Numbered from the stretch's first letter, positions 44,189 through 56,900 are shown. The stretch is DNA of 64,000 bases from Notolepis coatsorum (GCA_963971535.1 OZ020585.1:159828211-159892210), one strand, 5' to 3'. Notes: a model not told the origin generated them from the letters alone. Numbers and translations are program-made.

Positions 44189-47100
44189 GGACCCCCCCCC
44201 CCTCGACGGGCGCCTCCTGGCGGGCCCCAAGGCTTGTCCGGGTGACGGCGATGGAAATCCCGGACAACCTCAGGGTCCAGGATCATCCCTCGGGAGACCA
44301 AGCTGCGCTCCTCTGGGCCGTAGCCCTCCCAGTCCACGAGGTATTGGTACCCACGACCACGGGGACGCACGTCCAGCAGCTGGTGGACGATGTAGGCCGG
44401 GTGGTCATCGATGATCAGCGGAGGAGGAGGCTCTGGAGCAGGAGGAGACAGGGGACTGGAGAGAACCGGCTTCAGCTGCGACACATGGAAGGAGGGGTGA
44501 ATGCGCATGATGGCGGGGAGCTGAAGCTTAATGACCGAGGGGTTGATAACGGACAGGATTTTATACGGACCAACAAAACGGGGGGTGAGTTTGCGGGACA
44601 AGGACTTGAGAGGAAGGTCTCGGGACGAGAGCCAAACCATCTGACCTGGTTGGTATTCGGGAGCCGGAGTCCGGTGGCGGTCGGCGAAGCGACGGTTCTG
44701 CTCAGCGGTGCGGAGCAGCGCAGCCCTCATGTCCTCCCATATCCTCCTGCAGCGGCGAAGGTGGTCCTGCACCGAAGGCACGGCGATCTCCTCTTCCTGT
44801 GCAGGGAACAGTGGGGGTTGGTAGCCCAGGGAGGACTCAAAGGGAGACTGACCTGTGGCCGCGGAGGACAGTGAGTTGTGGGCGTACTCGATCCACGGCA
44901 GGAACGTACTCCAGCCGGTGGGGTCCCGGGTGGTCACGCAGCGGAGGGCGGATCCCAGGTCCTGGTTGGCCCGCTCTGATTGACCGTTGGTCTGCGGGTG
45001 GAACCCGGAGGAGAGGCTGACCGTGGCCCCCAGGGACCGGCAGAAAGCCTTCCATACTTGGGAGATAAACTGCGGGCCCCTGTCGGAGACGATGTCCACC
45101 GGGATCCCGTGGAGACGGAAGACGTGGAGCACCATCAGGTCCGCGGTTTCTGTAGCAGAGGGGAGTTTGGGGAGAGCGACAAAATGCACGGCATTTGAGA
45201 ACCGGTCCACGATGGTGAGAATGACAGTGTTACCGTGTGAAGGAGGCAGTCTGGTGACGAAGTCCAGGGCGACGTGCGACCAAGGCCGACCGGGAACAGG
45301 GAGCGGCCTGAGGAGCCCGGCTGGTGGTCGGTGGGAAGCCTTTCCACTGGCACAGACGGTGCACGCAAGGACGAAGTCGCGGGTGTCCTCCCTCATGGTG
45401 ACCCACCAGAAGTGTCGCTTCAGCAGGGACAAGGTACGGTTGATCCCAGGATTACAGGCGAACCGGGAGGCGTGGACCCACTCGAGCACCTGGGAGCGGA
45501 CAAGGTCGGGGACAAAAAGCCGGTTAGGTGGGCCGTTACCTGGATCAGGCTGGACGCGCTGGGCCTCCCGGACAACAGACTGGATCTCCCAGGTGGCGGC
45601 AGCCACCAGGCAGGAGGAAGAAAGGATGGTGTCTGGGTGTGCGGAACCCTCCTCGGGGACGAACTGCCTGGAGAGGGCGTCTGGCTTGGTGTTCTTGGAG
45701 CCAGGCCTGTAGGTCAGGGTGAAATTGAACCTGGTGAAGAACAGTGCCCAGCATGCCTGGCGGGAGTTCAGGCGCTTGGCCATCTGGACGTAGGCGAGGT
45801 TCTTGTGGTTGGTCCAGACCAGGAAGGGGGTCTCCGATCCCTCCAGCCAGTGCCTCCACTCCTCCAGTGCCAGTTTGACTGCCAGGAGCTCCAGGTTCCC
45901 GATATCGTAATTGACCTCTGCCGGGGTCAGGCAGCGAGAGAAGAAGGCACAGGGGTGCAGTCTCTGGTCGAGGGCGGAGCGTTGGGAAAGGACCGCCCCC
46001 ACTCCGGTACTTGAGGCGTCTACCTCCACCACAAACTGGCGGGACGTGTCCGGCTGAACGAGGATGGGCGCGGAGGTGAAACGCTGGCGTAGCTCGGCGA
46101 AGGCGGAGTCCACTCTGTCCGACCAGACGAAGGGCACAGAAGGCGAGGTGAGTTGAGTAAGGGGTGCCGCGACCCGGCTGTAGTCCCTGACGAAACGCCG
46201 GTAGAAGTTAGCAAACCCCAGGAAGCGTTGGAGCTGCTTGACGTTGGTGGGACGGGGCCAGTCGGTCACCGCCTTGATCTTCTCGGGGTCCGCCCGGATC
46301 TTGCCGCCCTCGATGATGTAGCCGAGGAACCCGATGGAGGAGATGTGGAACTCACATTTCTCCGCCTTGACGAACAGCTTGTTCTCTAGTAGGCGCTGGA
46401 GGACCCGGCGGACATGCTGGATGTGCTCCTCCATGGAGCGGGAGAAAATCAGAATGTCGTCCAGGTAGACAAAGACAGAGCGGTTCAGGACATCACGGAG
46501 AACGTCATTGACAAGGGCCTGGAAGACAGCAGGGGCATTGGTCAACCCAAAAGGCATCACCTTGTACTCAAAGTGGCCGAGCGGGGTCTTGAAAGCCGTC
46601 TTCCATTCGTCTCCCTCCCGGATGCGGACCAGATGATAGGCATTCCTGAGATCCAACTTTGAGAAAATGGTGGCGCCTTGCAGGGGTTCGAAAGCAGAGT
46701 TAATCAAAGGCAGGGGGTACTTGTTCTTAACCGTGATGTTATTGAGACCCCGGTAGTCAATACAGGGGCGAAGGGAGTGGTCCTTCTTGGACACAAAAAA
46801 GAAGCCTGCGCCGACAGGAGAGGAGGAGGGGGTAATAATGCCCGAGGCCAGGGACTCGTGGACGTACTTCTCCATAGACTCTCTCTCTGGGCGTGAGAGG
46901 TTAAACAGGTGGCTAGCGGGGAGCGGGGCTCCTGGGAGCAGGTCTATAGCACAGTCGTACTGGCGATGAGGAGGTAGGGAGAGAGCTTGTTGTTTGCTAA
47001 ACACAGCCTCTAGGTCGTGGTAAATTGGAGGAACAGTCGACAGGTCAACAGGTTCATTGGGAACGGGATAACCAGTGGCCCCCAGTGGTGACCGTGCCGA

Positions 47101-47604
47101 CCGGAGACAAGAGGCGTGACAGTGAGCACTCCAGCTTGTGACTGAGCCCGTTGGCCAATTTATTACAGGGTTGTGTAGCTTTAGCCAAGGCATGCCGAGA
47201 ACGATTGGGTTATGGGGAGAATCAGTGACGTGAAAACGGATCTCCTTGCTATGGTTCCCGGAGAGTTGAAGGCGGAGAGGCATGGTGTGGCGTGTTATTT
47301 GCGAGAGCAACTTCCCGTTTAGGCCTTGGGCATCTCGGGGAATGGGTAAGGCGTCGGTGGCAATGTGGTAGTGGGACACTACCCCAGCGTCGATGATGTT
47401 TTCGTCTGCGCCCGAGTCGACCAGCACGGACAGAGGGAGGGATTGACCGTTGTGGTAAAGCGTGGCACTGAATTGCATATTCGGACCGGAACTGGGAACC
47501 AATTTAAGGCTTGTGCATGTGCCCAGCGTCACAGACGAGCCCCGTCGTTTGGGCGAACCGAACATGAGGCGATGGAGTGGCCTAGTTGCCCGCAGTACAG
47601 ACAT
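44068..47604 (-). CDS. pol: Gypsy Pol polyprotein with C-terminal chromodomain
   Basis: 1,178 codons without a stop. Domains in order: aspartic protease (LVDSGAD, about residues 62-67); reverse transcriptase (KLDLRNAYH at about 316, catalytic YLDD at 380-383); RNase H ([13 protein letters not shown], about 527-539); integrase with HHCC zinc finger (H711, H731, C748, C751) and DDE core (D781, D841, E877); and a chromodomain (about 1070-1120, with YLVDWEGYG) that in chromoviruses guides integration to particular chromatin. The last 40 or so residues are encoded within the 3' LTR. It lies in the -1 frame relative to gag, so expression probably needs a -1 frameshift in the 76-bp overlap. The chromodomain has Leu where Trp is usual after EERS. 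Confidence 0.95.
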   Translation of the reverse strand: MSVLRATRPLHRLMFGSPKRRGSSVTLGTCTSLKLVPSSGPNMQFSATLYHNGQSLPLSVLVDSGADENIIDAGVVSHYHIATDALPIPRDAQGLNGKLLSQITRHTMPLRLQLSGNHSKEIRFHVTDSPHNPIVLGMPWLKLHNPVINWPTGSVTSWSAHCHASCLRSARSPLGATGYPVPNEPVDLSTVPPIYHDLEAVFSKQQALSLPPHRQYDCAIDLLPGAPLPASHLFNLSRPERESMEKYVHESLASGIITPSSSPVGAGFFFVSKKDHSLRPCIDYRGLNNITVKNKYPLPLINSAFEPLQGATIFSKLDLRNAYHLVRIREGDEWKTAFKTPLGHFEYKVMPFGLTNAPAVFQALVNDVLRDVLNRSVFVYLDDILIFSRSMEEHIQHVRRVLQRLLENKLFVKAEKCEFHISSIGFLGYIIEGGKIRADPEKIKAVTDWPRPTNVKQLQRFLGFANFYRRFVRDYSRVAAPLTQLTSPSVPFVWSDRVDSAFAELRQRFTSAPILVQPDTSRQFVVEVDASSTGVGAVLSQRSALDQRLHPCAFFSRCLTPAEVNYDIGNLELLAVKLALEEWRHWLEGSETPFLVWTNHKNLAYVQMAKRLNSRQACWALFFTRFNFTLTYRPGSKNTKPDALSRQFVPEEGSAHPDTILSSSCLVAAATWEIQSVVREAQRVQPDPGNGPPNRLFVPDLVRSQVLEWVHASRFACNPGINRTLSLLKRHFWWVTMREDTRDFVLACTVCASGKASHRPPAGLLRPLPVPGRPWSHVALDFVTRLPPSHGNTVILTIVDRFSNAVHFVALPKLPSATETADLMVLHVFRLHGIPVDIVSDRGPQFISQVWKAFCRSLGATVSLSSGFHPQTNGQSERANQDLGSALRCVTTRDPTGWSTFLPWIEYAHNSLSSAATGQSPFESSLGYQPPLFPAQEEEIAVPSVQDHLRRCRRIWEDMRAALLRTAEQNRRFADRHRTPAPEYQPGQMVWLSSRDLPLKSLSRKLTPRFVGPYKILSVINPSVIKLQLPAIMRIHPSFHVSQLKPVLSSPLSPPAPEPPPPLIIDDHPAYIVHQLLDVRPRGRGYQYLVDWEGYGPEERSLVSRGMILDPEVVRDFHRRHPDKPWGPPGGARRGGGGPVTIRACVCQMRSNQRGCKRSPLQAFPTSTGRTRHPTSQC

Positions 47605-48509
47605 GCCCCTGACCTGAGTCTGTGACGGCGTTCGCGGAGAGGAAGGCCAGAGCGGTCGAGGTCCATGGGCTCCGAATCGTCGGTTCTGCGGTGCTGCAGC
47701 GGGACACTATTAACGGGACGCTCCTGCTCAGCGGCCCTGCGGCTCTGCAGCGGGACGCTGTTGACGGTGCTGGCCTTTTCACGGCGGCGTTCCCGGAGAC
47801 GCGTGTCCAGCTCTCTTGCTAAGTTAATCAAGTTGTCAAGGGAAGTAGGCCTCTCTTTCGACGCCAATTCGTCCTTTAGAACTTCGCTGAGGCCCTGGCG
47901 AAAGGCTCCACGTAATGGTTCATCATTCCACTGGGAACCCGCGGCCAGAATACGGAATTCGATAGCGTACTCGCTCACACTACGGTGTCCTTGGTGGATG
48001 GTAAACAAGGCGGCCGTTCTATCCGAACCACCGGGAGGATGGTCGAAGACCTTTTGCATGTCGGCGATGTACCCGGAGTACGAATTGCAGAGGGGGGAAT
48101 TACTGAAGTGGAGGGCTGTCGCCCATTCTAACGCGGGCCCCGTCAGCAAACCAGACAGGTAGGATATTTTGGATTTGTCGCTCTGGAATGTTAGAGGTTG
48201 TTGCCCAAACACTAAAGAGCATTGGAAGAGGAAGGCACGACATTTGGCAACGTTTCCGTCGTAACGCTCTGGCAAGGGTATGTGAGGTTCCCGGGACTGG
48301 GATACTACAGGTGGGGATACCACGAGTGGAGAGACAGTAGGCGGAATTGGCTGGGCCGTTAAATATGCTTCGAACCGCTCGAATCGTTTGTCTCGCTCCG
48401 CGGCGCTGAGAGTGAGAACGCTGAGTTGAGCAATAGTCTCATCCAGTATCTGTGAGTGTTGATTTACCAGACTGGCGTGTCCGTCAATGGATGCTGGTGC
48501 TCCATTCAC
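47529..48509 (-). CDS. gag: Gypsy Gag with CCHC zinc knuckle; start unclear
   Basis: About 326 codons. A Gag capsid-like region (with FVFGQQ-type and LTGPALEWA motifs, about residues 90-215) is followed by an Arg-rich linker carrying a duplicated VNSVPLQ segment (about 250-274). The zinc knuckle C303-x2-C306-x4-H311-x4-C316 comes just before the end. Gag packages the RNA and forms the particle. The frame as drawn begins at a GTG. The nearest upstream ATG-ATG pair (48540/48537), just inside the LTR, is in another frame and stops after about 18 codons. Either a small indel disrupted the N-terminus or initiation is unconventional. Confidence 0.88.
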   Translation of the reverse strand: MNGAPASIDGHASLVNQHSQILDETIAQLSVLTLSAAERDKRFERFEAYLTAQPIPPTVSPLVVSPPVVSQSREPHIPLPERYDGNVAKCRAFLFQCSLVFGQQPLTFQSDKSKISYLSGLLTGPALEWATALHFSNSPLCNSYSGYIADMQKVFDHPPGGSDRTAALFTIHQGHRSVSEYAIEFRILAAGSQWNDEPLRGAFRQGLSEVLKDELASKERPTSLDNLINLARELDTRLRERRREKASTVNSVPLQSRRAAEQERPVNSVPLQHRRTDDSEPMDLDRSGLPLRERRHRLRSGACLYCGQLGHSIASCSVRPNDGARL

Positions 48510-48553
48510 CGGCCTCCTGTGCTGCTGAGTCCGACATCATGGTCGCAGTGTTC

Positions 48554-49127
48554 TGTGAGGATGGGGGGTTCTTGCGGAGCCCAATAGCAAAACACAGGAG
48601 GAGAGAATGGAGCGGTTTAGGGTTCTTTAATTATTCTTCCCAACCAAGCAGAGTATAACAGGAATGTGAAACAGGAAGGTGAACAACACGGAGGTTATAA
48701 TGTTCTTGGGGGGGAGAAGAATGAGAGCAGGTGCACTCCAGTGCAGCTGTCGGCAGCGAGAGAGAGAGGACACAGGTCTTGTGCTTGAGAGCGAGCAGGC
48801 TCGAGACGTCAGGGTGGAAGGACGCTGGGGCTCGAGACGTCAGGGTGGAAGGACGCTGGGGCTCGAGACGTCAGGGTGGAAGGACGCTGGAGCTCGAGAC
48901 GTCAGGGTGGAAGGAGGGTGGGGCTCGAGACGTCAGGGTGGAAGGACGCTGGAGCTCGAGACGTCAGGGTGGAAGGACGCTGGAGCGAAGTCCTCGGTAG
49001 GCAGTTTAACACTGCGACGTTGGATGACGGGTTCTGCCGGTTGAAGTATGGGAACGCTTGATGAGGTGATCTCTTGCAGCCGCTCTGATTGCTCCTCATC
49101 TGGCAGACACGAGCTCTGATCGTGACA
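48554..49127 (-). repeat. Gypsy 5' LTR (574 bp) with six 31-bp repeats
   Basis: Same termini as the other LTR. It differs mainly by indels: six 31-bp units instead of five, absence of a roughly 24-bp GGAGTCCTCTTTGCG segment, and a 7-bp indel near the 5' end. The LTR promoter should lie here for minus-strand transcription. The unit's ACGTCA core equals a CREB/ATF half-site. Confidence 0.92.
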
Positions 49128-49132
49128 AAATG

Positions 49133-49314
49133 AGGGAAGCACAACCAGGATGAGAATTATGTGACTTAATTGTGTAAAAAGCATACTGAAGCCAAGGAAA
49201 TGATAAGAAAGAACAAAACAAAGTGATTTGGAGAAGGCAGTTGACGGGGTTGTAGGTAAAAGCACTCGATGGAGAAGTTGAAATTTGAACTGTAATCACC
49301 TGTTGTGTGTATAT
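49133..49314. other. Unassigned strip between the Gypsy element and element E
   Basis: AT-balanced sequence with no frame or repeat recognised. Probably part of the older retroelement interrupted by the Gypsy insertion. Confidence 0.35.
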
Positions 49315-49611
49315 AACGTTAGGTTATAACTATAACCAAGTTCTGTGAGTAATGGTGACGCTCAGCATCACACTTGCACTGTACTTCACTTCGTGCACGT
49401 GCACTGAATAAAAAATTCCACCATGTACCTTTACATCCCAACATTCGTCTGGCCACACCCCCATCCGCTTACCTTCATAAGCAGGTGTGTGGTCACCTAC
49501 TCGCCTACTTCCCAAGCTTTCACCACAAGGTGAGATCAAGTGCCGCAGCAGCGTCTGATGCTGAGTGTCACCATTACTCACAGAACTTGGTTATAGTTAT
49601 AACCTAACATT
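49315..49611. repeat. Element E copy 1: foldback module
   Basis: Inverted arms of 56 bp (49315-49371 and 49555-49611, two mismatches) start AACGTTAGGTTATAACTATA and include TTCTGTGAGTAATGGTGACG, then CTCAGCATCA. They enclose a roughly 180-bp core containing TGAATAAAAAATTCC. A third, direct copy of the inner arm follows immediately (49610-49650). Confidence 0.9.
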
Positions 49612-50704
49612 CTGTTTCGTAATGGATCTCGCTCAGCATCACACTTGCACAAGGGAGGCTGAGCGAGAGCCATAGGCCGACAAATGTACCCCGCTGAGGC
49701 CCCCCACAACCATCAGATCGGGGAGGACCGAGCCCACCCCCGACCCTCCCTAATGGAGGATACCCTCCCGATTGGAGGCTTACGGGAGGGAGATGGATCC
49801 GACCGTGCGAAGAGGCACTCAAGCAACTCAATGCACAGGGTGAGCAGACCGTGGCTTGACCCCACGACTACACACACGCACAACCCGCATGCCACCCGGG
49901 AACGAACGGAAGGAACAACCTCGTTACTCTGAAAAACGGGGGCCCGGAGAGGTCAATGACGCCAGGCATCAAGACCCCACCAAGTGGTCACTTAGTGACA
50001 CCGCCCCCCACATCGCCAGCATATTCGGATAAGGCCCCTCCAAGAGCGGGCCCTTTCCCCCCAATAGCACACCGCCTGGCACACTGACCCTGCAGAACAG
50101 GCAGTCAGCATGGCCATAAGCACACAAAAAAGGTTAACCAACGGAAGCAGGCAGCGCATCGGGGAAACCAGGCAACAGGCTGTAACCTGAGCCTGGAGCA
50201 CTGCGGACGAGACAGGCGCCAAAGGAGTCAGCTGAAAACAGCCCCCCCCGGCGGAAGGGGCGTATGCTGGCGTTGTTGCATGACAAAGCCTCCATTAAAA
50301 AAAAACCACCCAGAGGGGTTGAGGCAGAGAAGGCTGACATGAGTGGCAGACGTCATGAACGTGCAGGGGCACACTTAACCGGGTAACCCGGGAGTTGACT
50401 CTGCTCCAACACACCAGGGAACCAACCACCCTGTCGTTACCATATGCGGTGGTTGTTCCTATAACCCCTCAAGAAAAAACTCCAAAACACACCTGCGGGC
50501 ATACACTGGCTATACCGCAGTACAAGTGTTTCAGTTTTCAAAAAAGGGTTATCCCAGGGCTACGGTATCAACGAAACTTTACTTCGGACCGGGCCCGGCA
50601 GCACGGGAAGCACAGGGTTACCAGAGGAGGTCCAAGACCACCCAACAGCCCCCTCTTTGCCACGCGTGAGAGAGGAGCGAAAAGAATGGAGAACCAGCCC
50701 TAAG

Positions 50705-50821
50705 CACACCGCACTTGGTATTCCCAGGCGGTCTCCCAACCAAGTACTAACCAGGACCGAACCTGCGTAGCGTCCGAGATTGAACGAGATCGGGCGTGTA
50801 CAGGTTGGTATGGCCGTAAGC
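50705..50821 (-). rRNA. 5S rRNA-like sequence, probable pseudogene
   Basis: On the minus strand it starts GCTTACGGCCATACCAACCT and contains CACGCCCGATCTCGTTCAAT-, TTAGTACTTGGTTGGGAGAC- and CGCCTGGGAATACCAAG-type segments, i.e. the full 5S rRNA with box A and C of the internal promoter still visible. Several substitutions (the GAACGAG-region change and ACGCAGG) make it a likely pseudogene. It sits in the same relative position as the copy at 61921-62038. Confidence 0.75.
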
Positions 50822-51767
50822 CATTACGATAGTGCAGAGTACAACATGTACCCAACAAGGGTCTCCATAGCGCCTAACCCTGCGACACCCGGACCGACCT
50901 GGCATTTTCCCCCCTGAAAAAAGCACAAGTCCCTCAGGGTACCAGAACAGCAGATCTGCATCCCCGGCGGACAACGGGTTAACTGACCTGGACCAGCGTG
51001 ACCAGACCAGTCCCGTGTCCTAACCACGCCGACATGCCCACTCCAGGAGAGGGGGTAGGTATGCGTGTCGATCTAAAACATGAAAAGAGGGCGCCACCCA
51101 GACGGTCCCCATTTAGACCGTGCTCAGTGGCCCACCCCAAGGGAGTGAGACCCCTCTACCTATGTTCAGATCTATTCCGTTAACATCCCCCAGATATGAA
51201 CGAGAATTCATCGAGACAACCTAGTAAACTGGCGCTCGGAAGAGACAAAACTCCATCCCAGTTGCCCTATAAAAACGCTGTTTTAACAAGCAACCAAGGC
51301 GCACTTAGCCCCTGTGTGATTCTGTCACAGAAACACACCTGAGCCAGCACTATGTATGTGTCGAGATCCAAACACATCAATGGATAGTCTAGCAAGACAC
51401 CAAACATTGTTCCTCCAAGTCGCCTGGGAGAACGACACGGAGCCGTCGTGCTTCATGTACCTTCCTCTTTTTATTCAAAAAAGAAAGAACACAGACTGAC
51501 ATGAATCCCTCGTGACGACGCTGAGGGTAAAAAATTTTTACATTTTTACATCCCACCACCCTCCCATAGGGAGGAGACGGAAATCCCCAGAGAGACTTCC
51601 CACGCGAGCTGTATAGATTGAAAAGAATATATTGCAACATTGAGCCATGTAATATTTTGGGTTAGGGCTCTCCGAGGAGGAGGCACTGAACCAATACACA
51701 CTCAATAATCGAATTGAATCGAATACACACACAATAGAGCAGGACTCCTTTTTGAAGTTCTACTCAC

Positions 51768-51884
51768 CTTGACAATCTGAGGAGGAGGCTCTGAACTCTG
51801 AGGAGGCTCCCTCACAGGGAAGGAGAGTCCTAACTCACAGAAGGCCCGAGTAGGAGCTTCGTGAGGAGGAGCCCTGACCACTCC
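51768..51884 (-). other. Exon-like segment with splice signals (copy 1)
   Basis: On the minus strand a TTTCAG acceptor-like site precedes 117 bp that ends in GTCAAG followed by the strong donor GTGAGT (51767 downward). The open frame includes VVRAPPH, AFCELGL and PPPQIVK. A paralogous segment at 62976-63097 keeps the acceptor, donor and much of the frame. No known protein was recognised. Confidence 0.4.
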
Positions 51885-53019
51885 CTGAAACTGATCCATC
51901 AGGACCTGAACAGCTCACGGAAGTCTTACCAACAGAGACGCGCACAGTGACGTACTCTATGGCGGGGGAATTTCTGCGGTGCACACGCCCAATCTTCCAG
52001 GGCGTGGGACCAGGAAACTCTGTCCCCCCCCCCCCCTCTTACCCTGTAACGTGCCGAACAGCAACGTGACAGGAACCTTGAAGGACAGGAGGTTGTAACC
52101 CCTGCCCATCAAAAGGGGAGGAAAGGATTACCAGTTCACCCCTTTACGACCCCACACCCATGATACGATGTAATGACAAAAAAGAGCATGACACAGTCAC
52201 AGTCAGCTACATGAAGTGTCTAACAGCTTCACACAGCTCATGTGCTAACCTGCTATCTGATTTTTACTAAGGAAAAAACACAGAATAGAGAGGGCCCCCT
52301 TAAGAACCCCGGTACCAGACTTACACATGTGCTTCTGTGGCCAACCTAACCCAGTTGTAGATCCAAGACACACACAACCCTTTATCACCACAAAAAATGG
52401 CAAATACACTCTACAGAGGAACACCGTTTTTCATAATGAGAGAATACACAATCTCGATTATTATCGGCCACAGGCCTTGCTAAGCACACACGAAAAGTGA
52501 CCAAACAATCTTTTCTTTAGGAAAATATAGTTTCTCAAGCGGTTTTAGCACAACCCCAGCAACTAAGCTAAGGGTTACATCGTATCCCACAACACAGTGA
52601 CACAATATATTGTAAACAACATGTCTGAGAGGAGGGTGGGGAAGTCCCCAGGGAACCGGGGGGAACACCCCTCCTACCTTACCCTTGATACGGCCAGTTG
52701 AACAGGTAAACCTGTTAATATGTGAACACACTGTTCATTGTCATTACAGGCTGAGAAAAGAATTCATTCTTCACTCATATGTCACTAAGCATAGCTTTAC
52801 AGGTTAATTGACCCCCTTAGTTGTGAGTACACGGTACATGAACACACATGATGTTTCTCAACACAACAAACCAGATAATTTTTACATATGTAACAAAAAA
52901 CCCGATTTGCATGGAGAAGCTAATACCAGTGACAAGACAATTCACACACAACTCGCGTCGTATCCTAAATGTATTGCAGCAACACCCGTTTTGGAAAACA
53001 TCGTTATTACAAAACATTA

Positions 53020-53650
53020 GAAGGGAAGGAAGAAGACACGTTTTAAGGTCTGGTCGGGACCTTTCCTACCGTGAGCGCAGACCAAGCGAACTGCAGTCTG
53101 GCTAACAGGGCACCGATAGTAAATGCAGCATTCCTGTGTTGACGACACGGGCAGCGTCGCTGCTCCACCCCGCCGCTACGGTTCTCCTTGTTGACGCAGT
53201 CCTCGCCGGCCAGGCTCCCGGTAGGTTCGACTAACATCCTCTGTCAAAGATGACGTCGTAGTCAGAGTGTTTAAAGCATGTTATAGTCTCAGAACGTTCA
53301 ACAGTGTAGCATTAAGCTAACAGCCGATCGGCTGATAGCAACAAGCTAACGTATACCAGCCTGGTAAACACAGCGAGCTAACGCCGCAGCTAACAGCTGC
53401 GCGGCCAACAGCTGACTGGCAGTAGTCCATAACTAGCACGCAAGCTAACCAGCCATCACCTGAACTGTATACAATGACATAACAAGCTACACTTCAGACA
53501 GGCCGCTGTCCCAATCCCTTCCCTAACAGGGAAAAGAAAAAGAGATGTCAGAACACAGTTTCAACGGTGATCCAGACACACACGGGGCCCTTTGAGCATG
53601 GAACTTCCGATAAAGAAGATCTTATGCCCACATTTCCTCGTTAGGGTAAA
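53020..53650. other. Element E body, left of the LINE
   Basis: GC-rich to 53230, then AGCTAAC-rich sequence. On the minus strand an ATG-started frame of about 56 codons (53237 to about 53070) ends at a possible GTAGGA donor. Its counterpart in copy 2 lies outside the window. Confidence 0.35.
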
Positions 53651-53964
53651 CTTTTGATTTGATATTTTTTTTTTGATTTGAAGTCTTTATTTCGAACATG
53701 CAATGAATACAACAAACAATAACAAAAAAGAAAAACAACTCAATCTGCATGTTCGAAAAGGAGTAGGAAGAAGTATACACTTATTTAATCCTACCCCTTT
53801 TCCACTACTCAAATGAGTGTACTATGTTAAACATAAAAAAGAAAAGAAAAGAAAAGAAAAAAAAAATATATATATATATATATGCAAAACAAAAAACAAA
53901 AACTATATATGTATAAAATAAAATAAAATAGAAAACAAAATAAAAATGTAAACACCCGTGAATA

Positions 53965-56900
53965 TCAAGTCCCTTCTTCATCCCTGTACCTTGTGAACAT
54001 AATTTCCTTATACATCAGTTTGAATTGTCTCATGTTTGGACATTGCTTTAGCACCACATTTAGACTGTTCCACAGTTTCACTCCACATATTGAGATGCAG
54101 TGTTTTCTCATGGTAGTGCGTACGTTTAGCACCTTTAAATTGTGTTCTCCCCTCAGATTATAACCCCCCTCCCTATCAAAGAACAATTCTTGAATGTTTC
54201 TTGGAAGTGCATGACTTTTTGCTTTATACATTAATTGTGCCGTTTTAAATTCCACAAGATCATTTAACTTCAATGTCTTTGACTCCAGAAACAATATGTT
54301 AGTGTGATCACGATAACCTGCAATGTGAACTATCCTTATGGCCCTTTTTTGGAGTATAAAAAGTGGTTGTAGTGTAGACTTATAATTGTTTCCCCAGACT
54401 TCAGCACAGTAATTTAAATATGGTAAAACAAGTGAACAGTAGAGAATGTAGAGTGATTTTCTATCCAGGATGTGCTTTACTTTACTCATGACTGAAATGC
54501 TTCGTGAGAGTTTAGATTGGACATGTTTTATGTGAGGTTTCCAACAGATTTTATGGTCTATTATTACACCTAGGAATTTATTTTCATAAACTCTTTCAAT
54601 AATCACATCATTTATTTTAACTTGTACCTGAGTATCCAATCTACAGTTTCCAAACAACATAATTTTAGTTTTGCTCAAGTTCAATGATAATTTGTTTCTA
54701 TCAAACCATTCCTTCAATTTCTTCATTTCAGATGTGATGACCTCTAAAAGCTGCTGGACATTCTCACCAGAAAAAAAAAGATTAGTGTCATCCGCAAATA
54801 AAATACATTTAAATATATTGGATACTTTACATATCTCGTTAATGTACAAGATGAACAGTTTTGGACCCAACACTGACCCCTGGGGGACACCACAAGCAAT
54901 GTCCAAACATTTAGATTTATGATCTCTCATTGTCACAAATTGTTGTCTTTTATTTAGATAGCTTCTTACCCAGTCCAATACTACCCCCCTGATCCCATAT
55001 TTCTCCAATTTCCTGATTAATATATCATGATTAATAGTATCAAATGCTTTTTTTAGGTCAATGAATACTCCAGCTACATGTTTTTTTTGATCTATGGAAT
55101 TTGTGATTTTTTCAATGAGTTCTATTAACGCTAGTGATGTTGACCGGTGTGTTCTGAATCCATACTGGCTATCGGTGAGTAAATTATGTTTATCAATGAA
55201 TTTATCTAATCTGTTGTTGAAGAGTTTTTCTAATATTTTTGAAAACTGAGGAAGTAGAGAAACAGGCCTATAATTTGTGAAGTGGTGTTTATCTCCAGTC
55301 TTGAACAGAGGTATGACTTTTGCTATTTTCATTTTATTCGGAAATCGACCAGTTTTGAATGATAAATTGCAGATGTGCGTGAGTGGTTTTGAAATCCCAA
55401 TAATGACATTTTTTACTATTTTCATATCTATTTCATTACTGTCTGTAGATGTCTTGTTTTTACATTTATTAGTAGTTTCTATAATTTCATTTTCATCTAC
55501 CGCTTCCAGAAACATTGAACTAGGATTTCTTTCAATGTAATTGTCTTTTATGTCTTCAGGAGTCACTGGATCTGGGATTTTTCCCGCTAATTCTGGTCCA
55601 ATATTTACAAAAAATGTATTAAAGTTGTTAACCACATCATCCATATTGCTAATAGTTTGATCCTTTTCCATAAAATACTGAGGATAGTTTATTTGTCTTG
55701 ATCCATTCCTGATAATACCATTTAATATCTTCCAAACACCTTTAATATTATATTTGTTGTTATCTAATATTCTACTATAATGATCCTTCTTACATCTTCT
55801 CATAATATTAGTCAACTTGTTTTTATATTTCTTATATTTATTTTCTGCCTCTTTAGTTCTATGTTTTATAAATTCTCTATATAGTGTATTTTTCTTTTTA
55901 CATGCATTCTGTAATCCCCTTGTGATCCATGGGCTGTCTGAGTGTTTATGTTTACTGCTATATTCTTTTATTGGACAATGTTTGTGATATAGTAAGTTAA
56001 ATATAGATAAGAATGTTTCATATGCTTTATCAGTGTCATCCTCTTTATATACTATCTCCCAATTTTGTAGTAGCAAATCATTTTTGAAAGCGTTCATTGA
56101 TTCTTCAGTCCTTACTCGTTTAAATTGTAGTTTATTGTCCTGCTTGTTTTCTGTGTAGTTGTTGTCATAAACTGTAAAAACTGGTAAATGGTCGCTGATG
56201 TCATTTATTAGTAATCCACTCACTGTATTGTTTTCTATAATGTTCGTAAATATATTGTCTATCAGAGTGGCACAATGGGATGTGATTCGGCTGGGTCTTG
56301 TGATTTTTGGATAAAGGCTCAAACTATACAATGTGTTGATGAATTCCTCAGTCATTTTATGTTTGTTTGGATTTAAAAGATCAATGTTAAAATCCCCACA
56401 GATGAAAATAGCCTTTTGATTATTGTTTATATACATTTCTTCCATCCAGTCCTTGAAAACTTCAATATTCGAACCTGGTGCTGTATATATACAGCTCACA
56501 ATTATATTTTTCTTTTTTTCTACACATATTTCTATTGTTATACATTCTAATAAATTATCAATCACATTTGTCATTTTTTCTACAATCTTATAATTCAAGT
56601 TATTATCCACATACACAGCCACTCCTCCTCCACTCTTATTTTTTCTGTTCATATAGTTGAGTTCATATCCGACCATTTCAAAATCCATTCCCTTTTCCTC
56701 GTTCATCCAAGTTTCTGAAATGGCAATTATGTTAAATGGTTGTGTAAACTGGTTTAAGTATTCCTTAATGCTGTTAAAGTTTGCGTACAGACTTCTTGAA
56801 TTGAAGTGAATTATTGATAGTTTGTTAACTGTCTTAATTGTCCTGTTGTACTGATCTTCAGTATAGTAGCAGCAGTTGTCGTTGATGTTGAAGAATAGAT

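Larger units (their letters stand above)
43622..49127 (-). mobile_element. Ty3/Gypsy chromovirus, nearly complete, TSD AAATG
   Basis: Two LTRs (TGTCACGATC to CATCCTCACA on the minus strand) enclose gag and pol. The 5-bp duplication AAATG flanks both ends (43617-43621 and 49128-49132). Order on the minus strand is LTR, gag, pol (protease, RT, RNase H, integrase, chromodomain), G-rich polypurine tract, LTR, the standard chromovirus arrangement. gag and pol overlap by 76 bp in different frames. Both long frames are open, so the insertion is fairly young. No env. Confidence 0.95.

Noticed and set aside
44242-47625. Plus-strand frames of up to 246 codons opposite Gypsy pol
   Set aside because: Antisense shadows of a well-supported pol gene; no domain of their own.
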